DNA of 64,000 nucleotides from an uncultured Rubripirellula sp. (GTDB lineage: Bacteria > Planctomycetota > Planctomycetia > Pirellulales > Pirellulaceae), in assembly GCA_938075415.1 (NCBI GenBank), contig CALJHC010000009.1:60958-124957 (forward strand), read 5' to 3'. A program made the position numbers and the translations under genes. The notes below the pieces were generated by a model that did not search any database, was not told the origin of the DNA, and was given only the letters and a program-made list of their open reading frames with translations. Shown here piece by piece: positions 28,460 through 38,047 of this stretch. The number at the start of each line of letters is the position of its first letter. Position 1 is the first letter of the stretch.

Positions 28460-28885
28460 TCAAATTCCCTGACCAAGTTGTCCCTTGAGCAGGTGGAAGT
28501 TACGGCTGCAACCTTCTGGGCCAACCTTTGAGGCATGGCCGAGGCCTTGATTGTCAATGAAACCTACCCAGTCACCGGGTCGAAAGACGTGTTCCTGCAA
28601 TTCGTCTGCAGGCCCCACGTAAACGAAAAAAGAGCCCTCCGTGATTTCTTGCAGATAGGTTACCGGTCCGTATTCTGCGTGATCTTCAGCGAGGTGCAGT
28701 CCTCTTGCGCGGCCCGCCGGCAAGGTTTCAGCCGTTTTCGAAACCAGGCGATTCTTGATCTCAGACACTTCGACCTCAATCGTGATGATCTCAGCGGTGC
28801 CAGCTTCCGATGCATCCGATCTCACCAAGCTCATGCTTAAGACTTCCGAATTTGCCGCGTCGACCATTGCTCCTGATTCCTTCAT
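28460..28885 (-). CDS. Protein of unknown function
   Basis: A 141-residue protein with a balanced, acidic composition unlike the shadow frames around it. It has beta-strand-like segments: 'TAEIITIEVEVSEIKNRLVS', 'YGPVTYLQEITEGSFFVYVG' and 'RPGDWVGFIDNQG'. I recognise no domain. The middle 'GRARGLHLAEDHAEYG' could be a loop. Start choice is uncertain: ATG 28885, or ATG 28867, which has AAGGAA about nine bases ahead. It is convergent with cysK across the tandem arrays and has no obvious partner. Confidence 0.5.
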   Translation of the reverse strand: MKESGAMVDAANSEVLSMSLVRSDASEAGTAEIITIEVEVSEIKNRLVSKTAETLPAGRARGLHLAEDHAEYGPVTYLQEITEGSFFVYVGPADELQEHVFRPGDWVGFIDNQGLGHASKVGPEGCSRNFHLLKGQLGQGI

Positions 28886-29229
28886 CTTTTTTGTAACGCT
28901 TCGATTTGATGCGGCGGATATGTCACACCGTTTTGTTTGGAAAACCGCTGCTCAGCTAATTTGCTTGAATTCCGAGGGGCGTGGTATTTTTACGCAGTAA
29001 ATCATCGGAATCTCGTTTGAGAACTCATTCGCCAAAAGAACCCACAAAAATACCATAGCAACTCCGTTGGCAGACAAGGTGAAGAGCAGGTGTGTCACTC
29101 GCAGAAGATCCCTGATTGGATCCTAACCATTGGAGCACGATTGAGGTAGGTTGAATCAGCTGAAGCTTGTTCTGTTTCCATTTCTCGCACAGCGACTTGA
29201 CTTCAAAAGTTTGATTGCAAAGTCAACTT

Positions 29230-29270
29230 GAATCTTTCGGGTCCGCTCACGGGAACCCTCGGAAAGATTC
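29230..29270 (+). other. Long imperfect hairpin in the O-methyltransferase leader
   Basis: Nine outer pairs (gaatctttc with gaaagattc) enclose, after a three-base bulge, an inner stem gggtcc/ggga-accc. No T-tract follows on either strand, so it is not a simple terminator. It lies about 250 bases before the methyltransferase start codon. Confidence 0.6.
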
Positions 29271-29303
29271 AGAAAACCCCAAGCGAACCGGGATGAGTGG
29301 ACT

Positions 29304-29344
29304 GCTGATTGAGCGGTTGTGTGAGGATTCAACCACTGATCAGC
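29304..29344 (+). other. Second hairpin in the O-methyltransferase leader
   Basis: Outer pairs gctgat with atcagc and inner pairs ggttg with caacc, separated by small internal loops. It starts 34 bases after the first hairpin, and no T-tract follows. Confidence 0.5.
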
Positions 29345-29517
29345 TTGAGTTAGGCTGGCAGCAACACTTAGCTTGTCATTGTTAAGCGTGGTAAGTTATT
29401 AGTTGGCGATTAAACGATGCGATTTGTCCTCGAACTTCGCTCGTCGTCGATGCCGCGATCAAACCGCTGGTATCTTCGTTTTTCTCAAGCCTCTTACTGC
29501 TTCTGAGATTGGCAACC

Positions 29518-30570
29518 ATGCAATCAAGTTATCAAACGGCTATCCAGCCACCACCAACAGATCCTACGGCGATTTTTGAGTATTTCCGCGGCTGTTACGC
29601 AACAGAACTGCTAACCGCCGCGGTGGCACATTTTGATATTTTCACTCGATTGCGAGAGCGACCGCAAACGGAGGCCGAACTAAGTGACGCGATTGGTTTG
29701 GAAGATCGGCCTGCTGTGGTGTTGTTGACGGCACTGCGCGCGATGGGGTTAGTCAATACTCAGGGGGGTCGACTGCATGCAACCGACCTCGCATTGAACC
29801 ACCTCGTTCCGGGTGGCGACTTTGATGTTGGTCACTACATTGGCCTCGCGGCAACTTCGCCTGGGGTGCTTCAGATAGTGGAATTGCTTCGCAGTAATCA
29901 GCCGCTTGATGGTAACGGCACTGGCACCGCCTTCATTTATCGAGATGGTGTTGAGTCGGCAATGGAGGCGACTGAATCGGCAAGGCATTTGACATTGGCC
30001 CTGGCGGGGCGAGCCAAGAATGTTGCACCAAGTTTCGCGGAGGCAGTTCATGTTCGGGAGAATGCCACGATTCTTGATCTTGGCGGCGGAACGGGAATTT
30101 ATGCCTATGCATTGCTTCAAAAGAATCTGACGGCTCGGGCGATCGTGATGGATCGTCCGGAGGTGCTGCGAGTGGCCGAGGAGATGGCAGATCAGTACGG
30201 TGTTTCAGATCGGGTTGAACTGCTCCCCGGGGACATGTTTAACGATGAATTACCAGCCGATGTGGAGACGGTACTGCTGTCCAATCTTTTGCACGATTGG
30301 GATATTCCCGAGTGCAAATTATTGGTGCAGAAGGCATCCCGTCGGCTCCCGGTGGGCGGTCAATTACTGATCCACGACGTCTTTCTTCATGATGACATGG
30401 ATGGACCATTGCCCATTGCCCTCTACTCCGCTGCCCTCTTTTCGCTGACCGAAGGCCGAGCCTACAGCGCGAAGGAGTACCGCAGTTGGCTTTGCGAGGC
30501 CAATCTTGTTCCGCAAGCAATCAAACCCACGTTGGTTCATTGCGGCGTCTTAGCTGGAATCAAGGAGTGA
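29518..30570 (+). CDS. SAM-dependent O-methyltransferase, cation-independent type
   Basis: A methyltransferase of about 350 residues with the two-domain build of plant-type and polyketide-type O-methyltransferases. An N-terminal helical dimerisation domain (about residues 15-100, 'IFTRLRERPQTEAELSDAIG') is followed by the Rossmann domain with 'ILDLGGGTGIYAYAL' (SAM loop), 'VMDRPEVLRVAEE', 'LLPGDMFNDELP' and 'LLSNLLHDWDIPECK', where the His-Asp pair of the family's catalytic base lies, then 'LLIHDVFL'. ATG 29518 is used; TTG 29509 is in frame three codons earlier. The acceptor molecule is unknown and no biosynthetic genes adjoin it. Confidence 0.88.
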   Translation: MQSSYQTAIQPPPTDPTAIFEYFRGCYATELLTAAVAHFDIFTRLRERPQTEAELSDAIGLEDRPAVVLLTALRAMGLVNTQGGRLHATDLALNHLVPGGDFDVGHYIGLAATSPGVLQIVELLRSNQPLDGNGTGTAFIYRDGVESAMEATESARHLTLALAGRAKNVAPSFAEAVHVRENATILDLGGGTGIYAYALLQKNLTARAIVMDRPEVLRVAEEMADQYGVSDRVELLPGDMFNDELPADVETVLLSNLLHDWDIPECKLLVQKASRRLPVGGQLLIHDVFLHDDMDGPLPIALYSAALFSLTEGRAYSAKEYRSWLCEANLVPQAIKPTLVHCGVLAGIKE

Positions 30571-30821
30571 AACGCGACAGATAGGGGCAGCTTGATCCTC
30601 CGGCCAATCCCAAGCTAGACCATCGCCCGAGAAAGACTCTTGGGTGCAAACCAAATCATTTGACCAGTCATTCTAATTTCCAATCTCAGCGACTTCTGAA
30701 ATGGTATGACACCCCACAGCGTGAACATCGCGTGGTTTCTCGCGTGGGCAGACCGCTGTCAAAACGCTTCAACGACTGGCTCGCCAAGCATTGGAATCTG
30801 GTTGCCAACATAAATTGTTTC

Positions 30822-32246
30822 TCACTCGCGCGGTTCGGTCATGCTCCAAGGATCCAAGGCTTCTGTCAGGGAATCTTCCGGCAAAATTTTTCGCTCAATG
30901 CACAGTTCGCGAATGGTTTGGCCGGTTGAAAAAGCCTCTTTAGCTAATTTCGCAGCCATCTCATAACCGATCAGTGGATTCAAGCTGGTGCACATCGACA
31001 GGCTTTGTTCCACCGACGCCTCACATGCCTCTTCATTCGCCTCCATCTCATCGACACAAAAATCGATGAATGCGTCAACTCCGGACGCAAGCAGTTGGAT
31101 GGATTCAAGCGCGGTGTGCGCCATCACGGGCATCATGATATTTAGCTGGAAGTTGCCCCCCGCTGCTCCGCTGACTGTCATGCAGGTATCATTTCCCAAG
31201 ACCCTGGCGGTTAACTGCATCATCGATTCGCACATGACCGGGTTTACTTTCCCGGGCATGATGGAACTGCCCGGCTGACGACTTGGTAGGGAAACTTCTG
31301 CGAAACCACATCGTGGACCACTGCCAAGCCAGCGAATGTTGTTGGCCACATTAAATAATGTTTGAGCGACGCATTTCAAGTCACCGTGAGAGTGCACCAA
31401 AGCGTCACGTTGCGAGTTTGCTTCGAAGTGGTTGACTGCCTCAATGAATGGTAAACCCGTTTTCTCTGCGAGAACATTCGCAACACGTGAGCCGAATTCG
31501 GGATGCGTGTTGATACCGCTGCCCACTGCGGTGCCACCCACCGGCAATTCCAGAACGGCATCTCGCGCAGCGATTGCCCGTTGAACTGACAACTCAATTT
31601 GTCTCGCGAAGCCGCCGAATTCCTGTCCAAGTCGAAGTGGTGTGGCATCCATTAAATGCGTTCGACCAATTTTGATAACTCGATCCCACTGTTGAGCCTT
31701 GGCGGATAATGCAGCGTGAAGTCGTTTCAGGGATGGAAGTAACGTTTTGTCGATGGTGTTGGCGACGGCGACGTGAATCGCAGTTGGAAAGGTGTCATTG
31801 GTGCTTTGGCCCATGTTCACATGATCGTTGGGGTGAACTACTTTTTGTTCGGACATCCGATCACCACCGGCAAGTTCGGTGGCACGATTGCTGATCACTT
31901 CGTTTAGGTTCATGTTGCTGCTTGTGCCGCTGCCGGTCTGGAAAACATCCACCGGAAATTGATCGGCAAGCTTGCCGTCTGCAACCTCAAGGGCCGCATC
32001 AAGCAGTGACTGTACCTGGGCGTCATTGAGCGGTTGTTTTCCCGTCCCGGTCAATTTGCCCAGATCGTGATTCGCAACACCGCACGCGTATTTCACCAGG
32101 CCCATTGCCGAGATCATTGTCGCTGGCAAACACCACCCGCTGATGGGAAAATTATCAACCGCACGTTTGGTTTGTGCTCCGTAATAAGCATCTGCAGGGA
32201 CTTCAACGGTACCCATTGAGTCCCGTTCGGCGCGCATTTCAGTCAT
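30822..32246 (-). CDS. fumC: Fumarate hydratase, class II
   Basis: A 474-residue oxygen-stable fumarase converting fumarate to malate in the TCA cycle. The three family signature regions are complete: 'GTSSNMNLNEV', 'GQSTNDTFPTAIHVA' with 'GRTHLMDATPLRLGQE' (containing the catalytic His), and the fumarate-lyase signature 'GSSIMPGKVNPVMCE'. Length and order match FumC rather than aspartase, and the N-terminal 'RAERDSMGTVEVPADAYYG' is typical. The start is ATG 32246. It is a single gene with about 250 bases to the methyltransferase. Confidence 0.95.
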   Translation of the reverse strand: MTEMRAERDSMGTVEVPADAYYGAQTKRAVDNFPISGWCLPATMISAMGLVKYACGVANHDLGKLTGTGKQPLNDAQVQSLLDAALEVADGKLADQFPVDVFQTGSGTSSNMNLNEVISNRATELAGGDRMSEQKVVHPNDHVNMGQSTNDTFPTAIHVAVANTIDKTLLPSLKRLHAALSAKAQQWDRVIKIGRTHLMDATPLRLGQEFGGFARQIELSVQRAIAARDAVLELPVGGTAVGSGINTHPEFGSRVANVLAEKTGLPFIEAVNHFEANSQRDALVHSHGDLKCVAQTLFNVANNIRWLGSGPRCGFAEVSLPSRQPGSSIMPGKVNPVMCESMMQLTARVLGNDTCMTVSGAAGGNFQLNIMMPVMAHTALESIQLLASGVDAFIDFCVDEMEANEEACEASVEQSLSMCTSLNPLIGYEMAAKLAKEAFSTGQTIRELCIERKILPEDSLTEALDPWSMTEPRE

Positions 32247-32868
32247 GGATTAAGTGAAGGTTTGGAGGGCGTTGTGATGCAAGCGAGCAAGTCTCGGAAC
32301 ATGGAGACGACTTGCGAACGATGATATGATAAAACGTTCTCCTCAAATCAGCGAGGCGGGGCCCCAGCCTGGACGCAGTTACAGAGTCTAGAAGGGCGAG
32401 CATTCGTCGTTTTCAGAACGAATCGGCCGAAGTTGAGTGGATTGGTCCTGTTTGCTCAGAGGGTTGAGTGACATCCGACATGACCACTGTGCCCATTGTT
32501 CCGTGCGATCTTGCCGTGTTCCGTGCGATCTTGTCGCGTTCTGGCTTGCCGCGTTCTGGCTTGTCGCGTTCGGATTTGATTGGCTCGCTGATCCGTTGCC
32601 GTTTGGACCACTTTTGGCATTCACTTGTGAGAATAGTTGTCGGAAGGAGTGTTCGCAGGGGTCGCAAGACATGGGTCCGGCCTGAAAAGTTAAACTGCAG
32701 ACGAAGGATTCAATCTCATTCGGCCTCGATAAGGTGAAGGCTATTGAATGATTTCGATATTCGATGCAGAAGTTGGCGTTTTACGGTTCACCGGTTATCG
32801 AGATCGCTGGGAAGAATCCTCGGCCGGTTTTCATCATGTTCTGACTTCAAAAAACAAGAGTCCTTGTT
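32247..32868. other. Intergenic with a two-level tandem array
   Basis: About 620 bases between divergent genes. It contains the array at 32501-32570; open frames across it on both strands are by-products of the repeats. Confidence 0.6.
32501..32570. repeat. 20-bp and 15-bp tandem duplications in series
   Basis: Two 20-bp units starting ccgtgcgatcttg (32501-32520 and 32521-32540) run directly into two 15-bp units ctggcttg(c/t)cgcgtt (32541-32555 and 32556-32570). The 15-bp unit keeps the cttg-cgcgtt end of the 20-bp unit and may derive from it. Confidence 0.93.
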
Positions 32869-34008
32869 GTGCCGTTTTTAAATTCGAAGATTAATCCCCG
32901 TCACTGCATCTTGGTGATACTCGTTTTCACGGGTCTGACAACGTTAATGCAAACCGCATCCAAGTCAGAGGAGATTCGGTCGACAGATCGATCCGTTGAT
33001 CGCGAATTGCTGTTTGCCGGAACGGGCGAAGGTGCCAAGCGTTCATCGCCTTATCCAGCTGGAAAGCCAAGTGGTCGAGGGTTGGACATGGTGATCGGGA
33101 ATCCTTTTGGTATTGAAATTCAGGGAAACCGTCTCTGGATCACCACGGTAGATGATCATTGTATCTACCATGGATCAATCGATGGAAAAGAATTGCAACG
33201 GGTCGCAGGTAACGGAACGCTGGGCTATGGGGGTGATGGTGGGCCGGCGACCGAGGCGACATTCAATTGGCCCCATGAAGTACGAGCCGACTCGCATGGC
33301 AACCTGTTCATCGCTGATACTCGAAATCATGTTATTCGAAAGGTCGACGGCAACACCGGTATTGTGACCACACTTGCTGGTGATGGTACTGAGGGGTTTG
33401 CTGGTGATGGTCAGCGAGGATCTGCTGTGCGGTTTCGACAGCCGCATAGTGTTGTCTTGGATGGAAAAGGTGGCTTGCTGATTGCCGACACCGTCAATCA
33501 CCGAGTTCGTCGATTGAATTTGGCGACAGGGATCGTCACAACAATCAGCGGGACGGGTGAACGTAAACTTCCCAAGGACGGCGAGGACGCTTCCACTGCG
33601 GCGCTGTTGGGTCCACGTTCTCTCGCGGTCGATGCGAAGTCCATTTGGATTGCACTGCGTGAGGGCAACAGCATTTGGCGAATCGATCGTCAGACCAATC
33701 GATTGCATCATGTCGCGGGGACCGGCAAGAAAGGTTATTCGGAAGAATCCAGTGCCCCGTTGCAGTCAACATTCAAGGGACCCAAGGGGCTGGTTGTTGA
33801 TAATCAGGGACGCATTCTCGTGGTCGATACCGAAAATCAAGCCGTTCGACGAATTGACCTCAGCAACAAAACCGTCGTGACGGTACTGGGGGAGCGAGCA
33901 TCGAAGAATCGAACCATTCTGAAGCGACCACACGGTATCGCTTTCAGTCCATCGCAAGGGTTCTTTGTTGGTGATTCAGAGAATCATCGGGTTCTTGTTG
34001 CTCGGTGA
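32869..34008 (+). CDS. Secreted NHL-repeat beta-propeller protein
   Basis: A 379-residue extracytoplasmic propeller. The start is GTG 32869, which provides a complete signal peptide (hydrophobic stretch 'CILVILVFTGLTTLMQTA'). Six-bladed NHL repeats are clear, with the paired pattern 'GYGGDGGPATEATFNWPHEV' / 'IADTRNHVIRKVD', 'GFAGDGQRGSAVRFRQPHSV' / 'IADTVNHRVRRLN', later 'VVDTENQAVRRID' and 'VGDSENHRVLVAR'. Such propellers bind ligands or proteins; no catalytic residues can be assigned. It ends 36 bases from the convergent GT9 gene. Confidence 0.88.
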   Translation: MPFLNSKINPRHCILVILVFTGLTTLMQTASKSEEIRSTDRSVDRELLFAGTGEGAKRSSPYPAGKPSGRGLDMVIGNPFGIEIQGNRLWITTVDDHCIYHGSIDGKELQRVAGNGTLGYGGDGGPATEATFNWPHEVRADSHGNLFIADTRNHVIRKVDGNTGIVTTLAGDGTEGFAGDGQRGSAVRFRQPHSVVLDGKGGLLIADTVNHRVRRLNLATGIVTTISGTGERKLPKDGEDASTAALLGPRSLAVDAKSIWIALREGNSIWRIDRQTNRLHHVAGTGKKGYSEESSAPLQSTFKGPKGLVVDNQGRILVVDTENQAVRRIDLSNKTVVTVLGERASKNRTILKRPHGIAFSPSQGFFVGDSENHRVLVAR

Positions 34009-34044
34009 ATGGGTGTTTTTTTGGTTTCCCCGCAGGTCAAGTCC

Positions 34045-35091
34045 TTACGCGGCCTGATGGGAATCCCGTGCAACGGCAGCGCGATCCTCTTCAAGATCGG
34101 CGATCGCTTGAAAGACGTCGCTCACTTGAATCGCTCGCATGGCGGTATTGTCCGCCTTCCTTCGCTGTCGCCGAGTGCACACTTGATACGCTTTCTGCAA
34201 CGCTATCTGTTGGTAGGGTCCACTGTCACCGGGACGAGTTGAGCCGTAGAGACCAATCGTCGGCACGCCCAACGCCACGGCCATGTGCAGGGGGCCGGTG
34301 TCACCGCTCAAGAATAGGTCTGTCTTTGAGATCAATGCGGATAGTTGATGGAGGTTGGTGTCGGGTGCGAGTACGGCGGATCCTTGCGAATGTCTTACGA
34401 TCCACTCTGCCATCTCACGCTCTCTCGCGCCGCCCCATACTGCAACGCTCCGGTACCCGTACCGATCGTGAATCTGTTTGGCGGTTTGACCAAATCGTTC
34501 TGGTTCCCACATCTTGGACGCGGCAGTCGCCCCCGGGTTCAGTACTGCAACACGTCGTTCAGAGATCGAGTTTCGCCAGCGTTGCGCCCAAGTGATGGCT
34601 TGTTCAGGGATTGGCAATTGCCAATCAATTTCAGGAGAGTCGATTCCAAGAGGAGCGAGTAGCTCCAAACTGCGGTCGACGAGGTGAGTCTTTTTTGGGG
34701 GGATGAGTTCGTTGTTTAGCCATCGAGAGATTTCGCCACCATGACGCCCTGCGTAGCCGATGCGTTGGGTCGCTCCTGATAACCAACCGGCGAGTGCTGA
34801 CTTTGTCAGTCCTTGGCAATCAATGGAAATTTCGATTTGATGAGCTTGAAGCTGACGTTTGGTATCCTGAATCCCTCTTCGCGAGATGAACCAATTACGT
34901 TCAAGCTCCAACACGCAGTCAACCGCTGCATGATTGCGAATCATGGGTGCTGCTTTTTTCTCAACCACCCAAACAAGGTGAGCGTTGGGGTAACGTTTTC
35001 GCAATGCACAGGCCACAGGCATTGTCAGGATCGCATCGCCAATCGCGCTCATTCGGGAGATCAAAATACGCGGATTTGTGCTTACAGTCAT
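34045..35091 (-). CDS. Glycosyltransferase family 9 (heptosyltransferase-like)
   Basis: A 348-residue GT-B glycosyltransferase resembling lipopolysaccharide heptosyltransferase I. The N-terminal 'ILISRMSAIGDAILTMPV' and 'RKRYPNAHLVWVVE', the middle 'IDCQGLTKSALAGWLSGA' and 'RIGYAG', and the C-terminal nucleotide-sugar site 'FLSGDTGPLHMAVALGVPTIGLYG' are all present. The length fits WaaC. It probably transfers a heptose or related sugar to the lipid A core, consistent with planctomycetes making LPS. No other LPS gene is adjacent. The acceptor and sugar are inferred from the family only. Confidence 0.9.
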   Translation of the reverse strand: MTVSTNPRILISRMSAIGDAILTMPVACALRKRYPNAHLVWVVEKKAAPMIRNHAAVDCVLELERNWFISRRGIQDTKRQLQAHQIEISIDCQGLTKSALAGWLSGATQRIGYAGRHGGEISRWLNNELIPPKKTHLVDRSLELLAPLGIDSPEIDWQLPIPEQAITWAQRWRNSISERRVAVLNPGATAASKMWEPERFGQTAKQIHDRYGYRSVAVWGGAREREMAEWIVRHSQGSAVLAPDTNLHQLSALISKTDLFLSGDTGPLHMAVALGVPTIGLYGSTRPGDSGPYQQIALQKAYQVCTRRQRRKADNTAMRAIQVSDVFQAIADLEEDRAAVARDSHQAA

Positions 35092-35932
35092 GCTGCGATC
35101 CTTCGCGATGAGACGGACGTATCGTCATCAGTCAGTTGCATTAGAACAATTTTTTTTGGAAAAATTGCTGACGCTTTGTGCCCAGATTTTGACAGTGTAA
35201 GGTTGCCAGGCCCCGCGAATCCATAGCGTTTAGCGTTTGTCAGGTGACATCAGGCTTCGGCACAGCTATTTCTAGAAATGTCGGAAATCTCACTCTGTTA
35301 CCAATCACTCCGAGCCCTCAGATTGGCAAATGCCGTCAACCGGCTGAAGCCATCGAATCGCCCGCTCGCTTGGCAGAGTTCCAACGCTGATCGTCATGAA
35401 TAGAGACGCCACCGGTCATGGATGGGGCGGGTGATCTGTCTCGTCGATGCATGAACGACATTGGGTCATGTTAACCAAAGCGGTATTTCTGGCCTGAAAC
35501 TCAGTTTTTAGCCTGAAACTCAGTAACTCTCGGTGTTTCGAGTGCATTTTTTTGACAACGTCCAGTTGGACACCGTTCGTTTCGCTCCTGTGCTACACCG
35601 GTTGCTCGTCCGACTGGATCGGTCGAACCTCATTGGCTCGAATCCGAAGTCGGGAGAAATCACTAAGGTTTTCCTGGAAATGGGGTCTGGGGAAGGGTGT
35701 CAGGGCCATTCCACTTTGATTAGAAAAAAGCACGGTCCGTAGGATGGAATGCCGCATTCTCTTCTCGCAAACCGACGGCGGTGTGTGGCGAATATCCAGA
35801 ATCTCCCACATAATATGCCTGTCCGTTGCGCGAGGTAACTGACTCACGGGCAGCCGCAGTAATTTCACTTTTCGAAAATTGCTTACCGTGAAACGCCACC
35901 CAATCTCGGTTCCCGAACCAGACTGTCATTCG
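35092..35932. other. Intergenic with a short tandem duplication
   Basis: About 840 bases between divergent genes. It holds the duplication at 35492-35527. A minus-strand open frame (35720-35929) ends four bases before the S46 start codon but has no recognisable features. Confidence 0.5.
35492..35527. repeat. 19-bp tandem duplication
   Basis: Two copies of gcctgaaactcagt with a short A/T-rich joint, starting at 35492 and 35511. Confidence 0.85.
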
Positions 35933-37987
35933 ATGAAACGCATCCTGGCCTGTTTAACCATGCTCTCTCTTACTTTTTCAGCAAGCCCCACCATGACTCA
36001 TGGTGATGAGGGAATGTACCTGTTCAATGAACTCCCCGTCGAACTGCTAGAATCAAATCATCAGTTTGAGGCGGATTCTCAGTGGGCCGATCACCTGCGA
36101 CTGAGTTCGGTGAGGTTCAACAGTGGCGGATCCGGTTCCTTCATTTCCAGCAACGGTCTTGTCTTGACAAATCATCACGTCGCGAGCGATACGCTTCACA
36201 AGCTAAGTTCGCCTGAGCGTAATTTGATTGACGATGGTTTTTTGGCATCTTCGCAAGAAGAAGAGCTTGCAGCTCCTGACCTTGAACTCAATCAACTCGT
36301 TTCAATCGAGAATGTCACAAGTGAAGTTAACTCCGAGGTTGATTCAAATGCATCAGCTGAGGATGCAGCTAAGCAGCGTCGAGCGGTTATCGCTGGGATC
36401 GAAGAAAAATCGTTGAAGGAAACAGGGTTGCGAAGTGATGTGGTCACGCTGTTTGGTGGCGCGCAATACCATCTTTACCGGTACAAAAAATACACCGACG
36501 TGCGATTGGTTTGGGCGCCAGAGACCGCGGCTGCGTTTTTCGGTGGCGATGCGGATAATTTCGAGTACCCGAGGTTTAATCTGGATGCAACCATCATGCG
36601 TGTCTACGAGGATGGGAAACCGGCCCAACTTGATCACTTTTTGAAGTGGAACCCTGATCCTTTGTCCGAGGGTGAGCTCGTTTTTGTTAGTGGTAATCCA
36701 GGTCGAACGCAGCGGATCTTCACCGTGGATGCTCTCAAGTACCTTCGCGACGATCGCATCCCCTACATTTTAGATTACCTGCGGCGAAAAGAAATTTTGA
36801 TGCAGCAATTTGGATTGCGAGGCGCCGAAGCGGAACGTCGTGCAAGAGACGAATTGTTCGGAATTCAGAATGCTCGGAAGGCATACACTGGAATGCTTGG
36901 CGGACTGCAGAATCCAGAGACTTTCATAACGAAGGAAAAGCAAGAGAAGGCTATTCTTGAGAGTCTAACGAAGTCAGACGAGGGTAAAACACTTCTTTCA
37001 GCTTGGGATGCGGTCAGCGAAACGCAGGTTCAGAAACGCAAGCTACTCGGGAAAAGCGTGAGTTTCCGAAGTGATCTGTTTGAGATCGCGATGGATCTCG
37101 TGCTCATCGTCGCCGAAGATCAGAAGCCAAATGGAGAGCGTCTCAGTGGATTTACCGACGCATCTCGAGAATCATTGCTGCAGGGTTTGCTCAGCACTGC
37201 ACCGATCTACGAAGATCTCGAACAGGTCAAGCTCGCTGATGAAATCTCTCGGTTAATTGAGACGCGAGGTGCAGATGACGATCTGGTGAAAAGCATTCTC
37301 GATGGTAAAAGTCCAAGGCAAGTTGCCGCCAGCCTTGTCGGTGGAACGCAACTCAAGTCCGTGGAAGCAAGGCAGGCTTTCCTCGATGGCGGAGAGCAAG
37401 AAATTGAAAAAAGTAACGATCCAATGATACGCCTCGCTCGGCAGGTGGAATCGGAGTACCGGAACCTTCGTTCCGCGAATGAGAAAATTCAGGAAACCGA
37501 ACGGCAAGCTTACGCGTTGGTGACCCAAGGGACCAATTTAGCAAAAGGCACGGGAGGATACCCCGACGCAACCTTCACGCTTCGCCTCGCATTTGGAACC
37601 GTCTCAGGATATGAGGAAGATGGCGCAAGGGTTCCACCAACAACTGATTTTCAAGGTGCCTACCATCACGCTGAATCGCATCAGGGTCAAAAAGACTTCG
37701 AACTACCCCAGTCGTGGATGAATGCGATCTCCCAAGTGAATCTCAAAACGCAGCTTAACTTCGTTTGCACTGCTGACATCATCGGGGGTAACAGCGGTTC
37801 ACCCGTTGTGGATCGAGACGGTCAGTTAGTTGGATTGATTTTTGACGGTAACATTCAAAGCCTTACCAGTGACTACCTCTACACCGATCAGCAAGCGAGA
37901 GCTGTGAGCGTTTCGGGTGTTGGGATTCTGGAGGCATTGCGATCGATCTATGGCGCTGGTGAACTCGCTGACGAGATCGGAAACTAG
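35933..37987 (+). CDS. S46 family dipeptidyl peptidase (DPP7/DPP11-like)
   Basis: A 684-residue serine exopeptidase that removes dipeptides in the periplasm. A signal peptide starts at ATG 35933 (MKRILACLTMLSLTFSASP). The trypsin-like triad is visible: His in 'LVLTNHHVASD', Asp in 'FFGGDADNFEYPR' and Ser in 'GGNSGSPVVDRDGQLVG'. The middle helical cap domain (about residues 220-560) is typical of S46. The family's N-terminal 'GMYLFNELP' element is also present. Whether it prefers hydrophobic (DPP7) or acidic (DPP11) residues depends on one S1 position that I cannot assign safely. The dehydratase gene follows 60 bases later. Confidence 0.93.
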   Translation: MKRILACLTMLSLTFSASPTMTHGDEGMYLFNELPVELLESNHQFEADSQWADHLRLSSVRFNSGGSGSFISSNGLVLTNHHVASDTLHKLSSPERNLIDDGFLASSQEEELAAPDLELNQLVSIENVTSEVNSEVDSNASAEDAAKQRRAVIAGIEEKSLKETGLRSDVVTLFGGAQYHLYRYKKYTDVRLVWAPETAAAFFGGDADNFEYPRFNLDATIMRVYEDGKPAQLDHFLKWNPDPLSEGELVFVSGNPGRTQRIFTVDALKYLRDDRIPYILDYLRRKEILMQQFGLRGAEAERRARDELFGIQNARKAYTGMLGGLQNPETFITKEKQEKAILESLTKSDEGKTLLSAWDAVSETQVQKRKLLGKSVSFRSDLFEIAMDLVLIVAEDQKPNGERLSGFTDASRESLLQGLLSTAPIYEDLEQVKLADEISRLIETRGADDDLVKSILDGKSPRQVAASLVGGTQLKSVEARQAFLDGGEQEIEKSNDPMIRLARQVESEYRNLRSANEKIQETERQAYALVTQGTNLAKGTGGYPDATFTLRLAFGTVSGYEEDGARVPPTTDFQGAYHHAESHQGQKDFELPQSWMNAISQVNLKTQLNFVCTADIIGGNSGSPVVDRDGQLVGLIFDGNIQSLTSDYLYTDQQARAVSVSGVGILEALRSIYGAGELADEIGN

Positions 37988-38047
37988 TGCATTAGTTTCA
38001 GCCAGTATGACCGCAGTTCATCTTACAAAGTCGAGAAAGTCAAACTT

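Larger units (their letters stand above)
28886..29517. other. Long leader region upstream of the O-methyltransferase
   Basis: About 630 bases between divergent genes. Two well-formed hairpins lie in a row (29230-29270 and 29304-29344). Otherwise no gene is visible. Confidence 0.6.

Noticed and set aside
34045..35091. Plus-strand frames opposite the GT9 gene (e.g. 34005-34595)
   Set aside because: They are shadows of the well-supported minus-strand glycosyltransferase and have Arg/Ser-rich composition.
35720..35929. A 69-codon minus-strand frame ending next to the S46 gene start
   Set aside because: No domain or ribosome site; it would occupy the promoter of the S46 peptidase gene.
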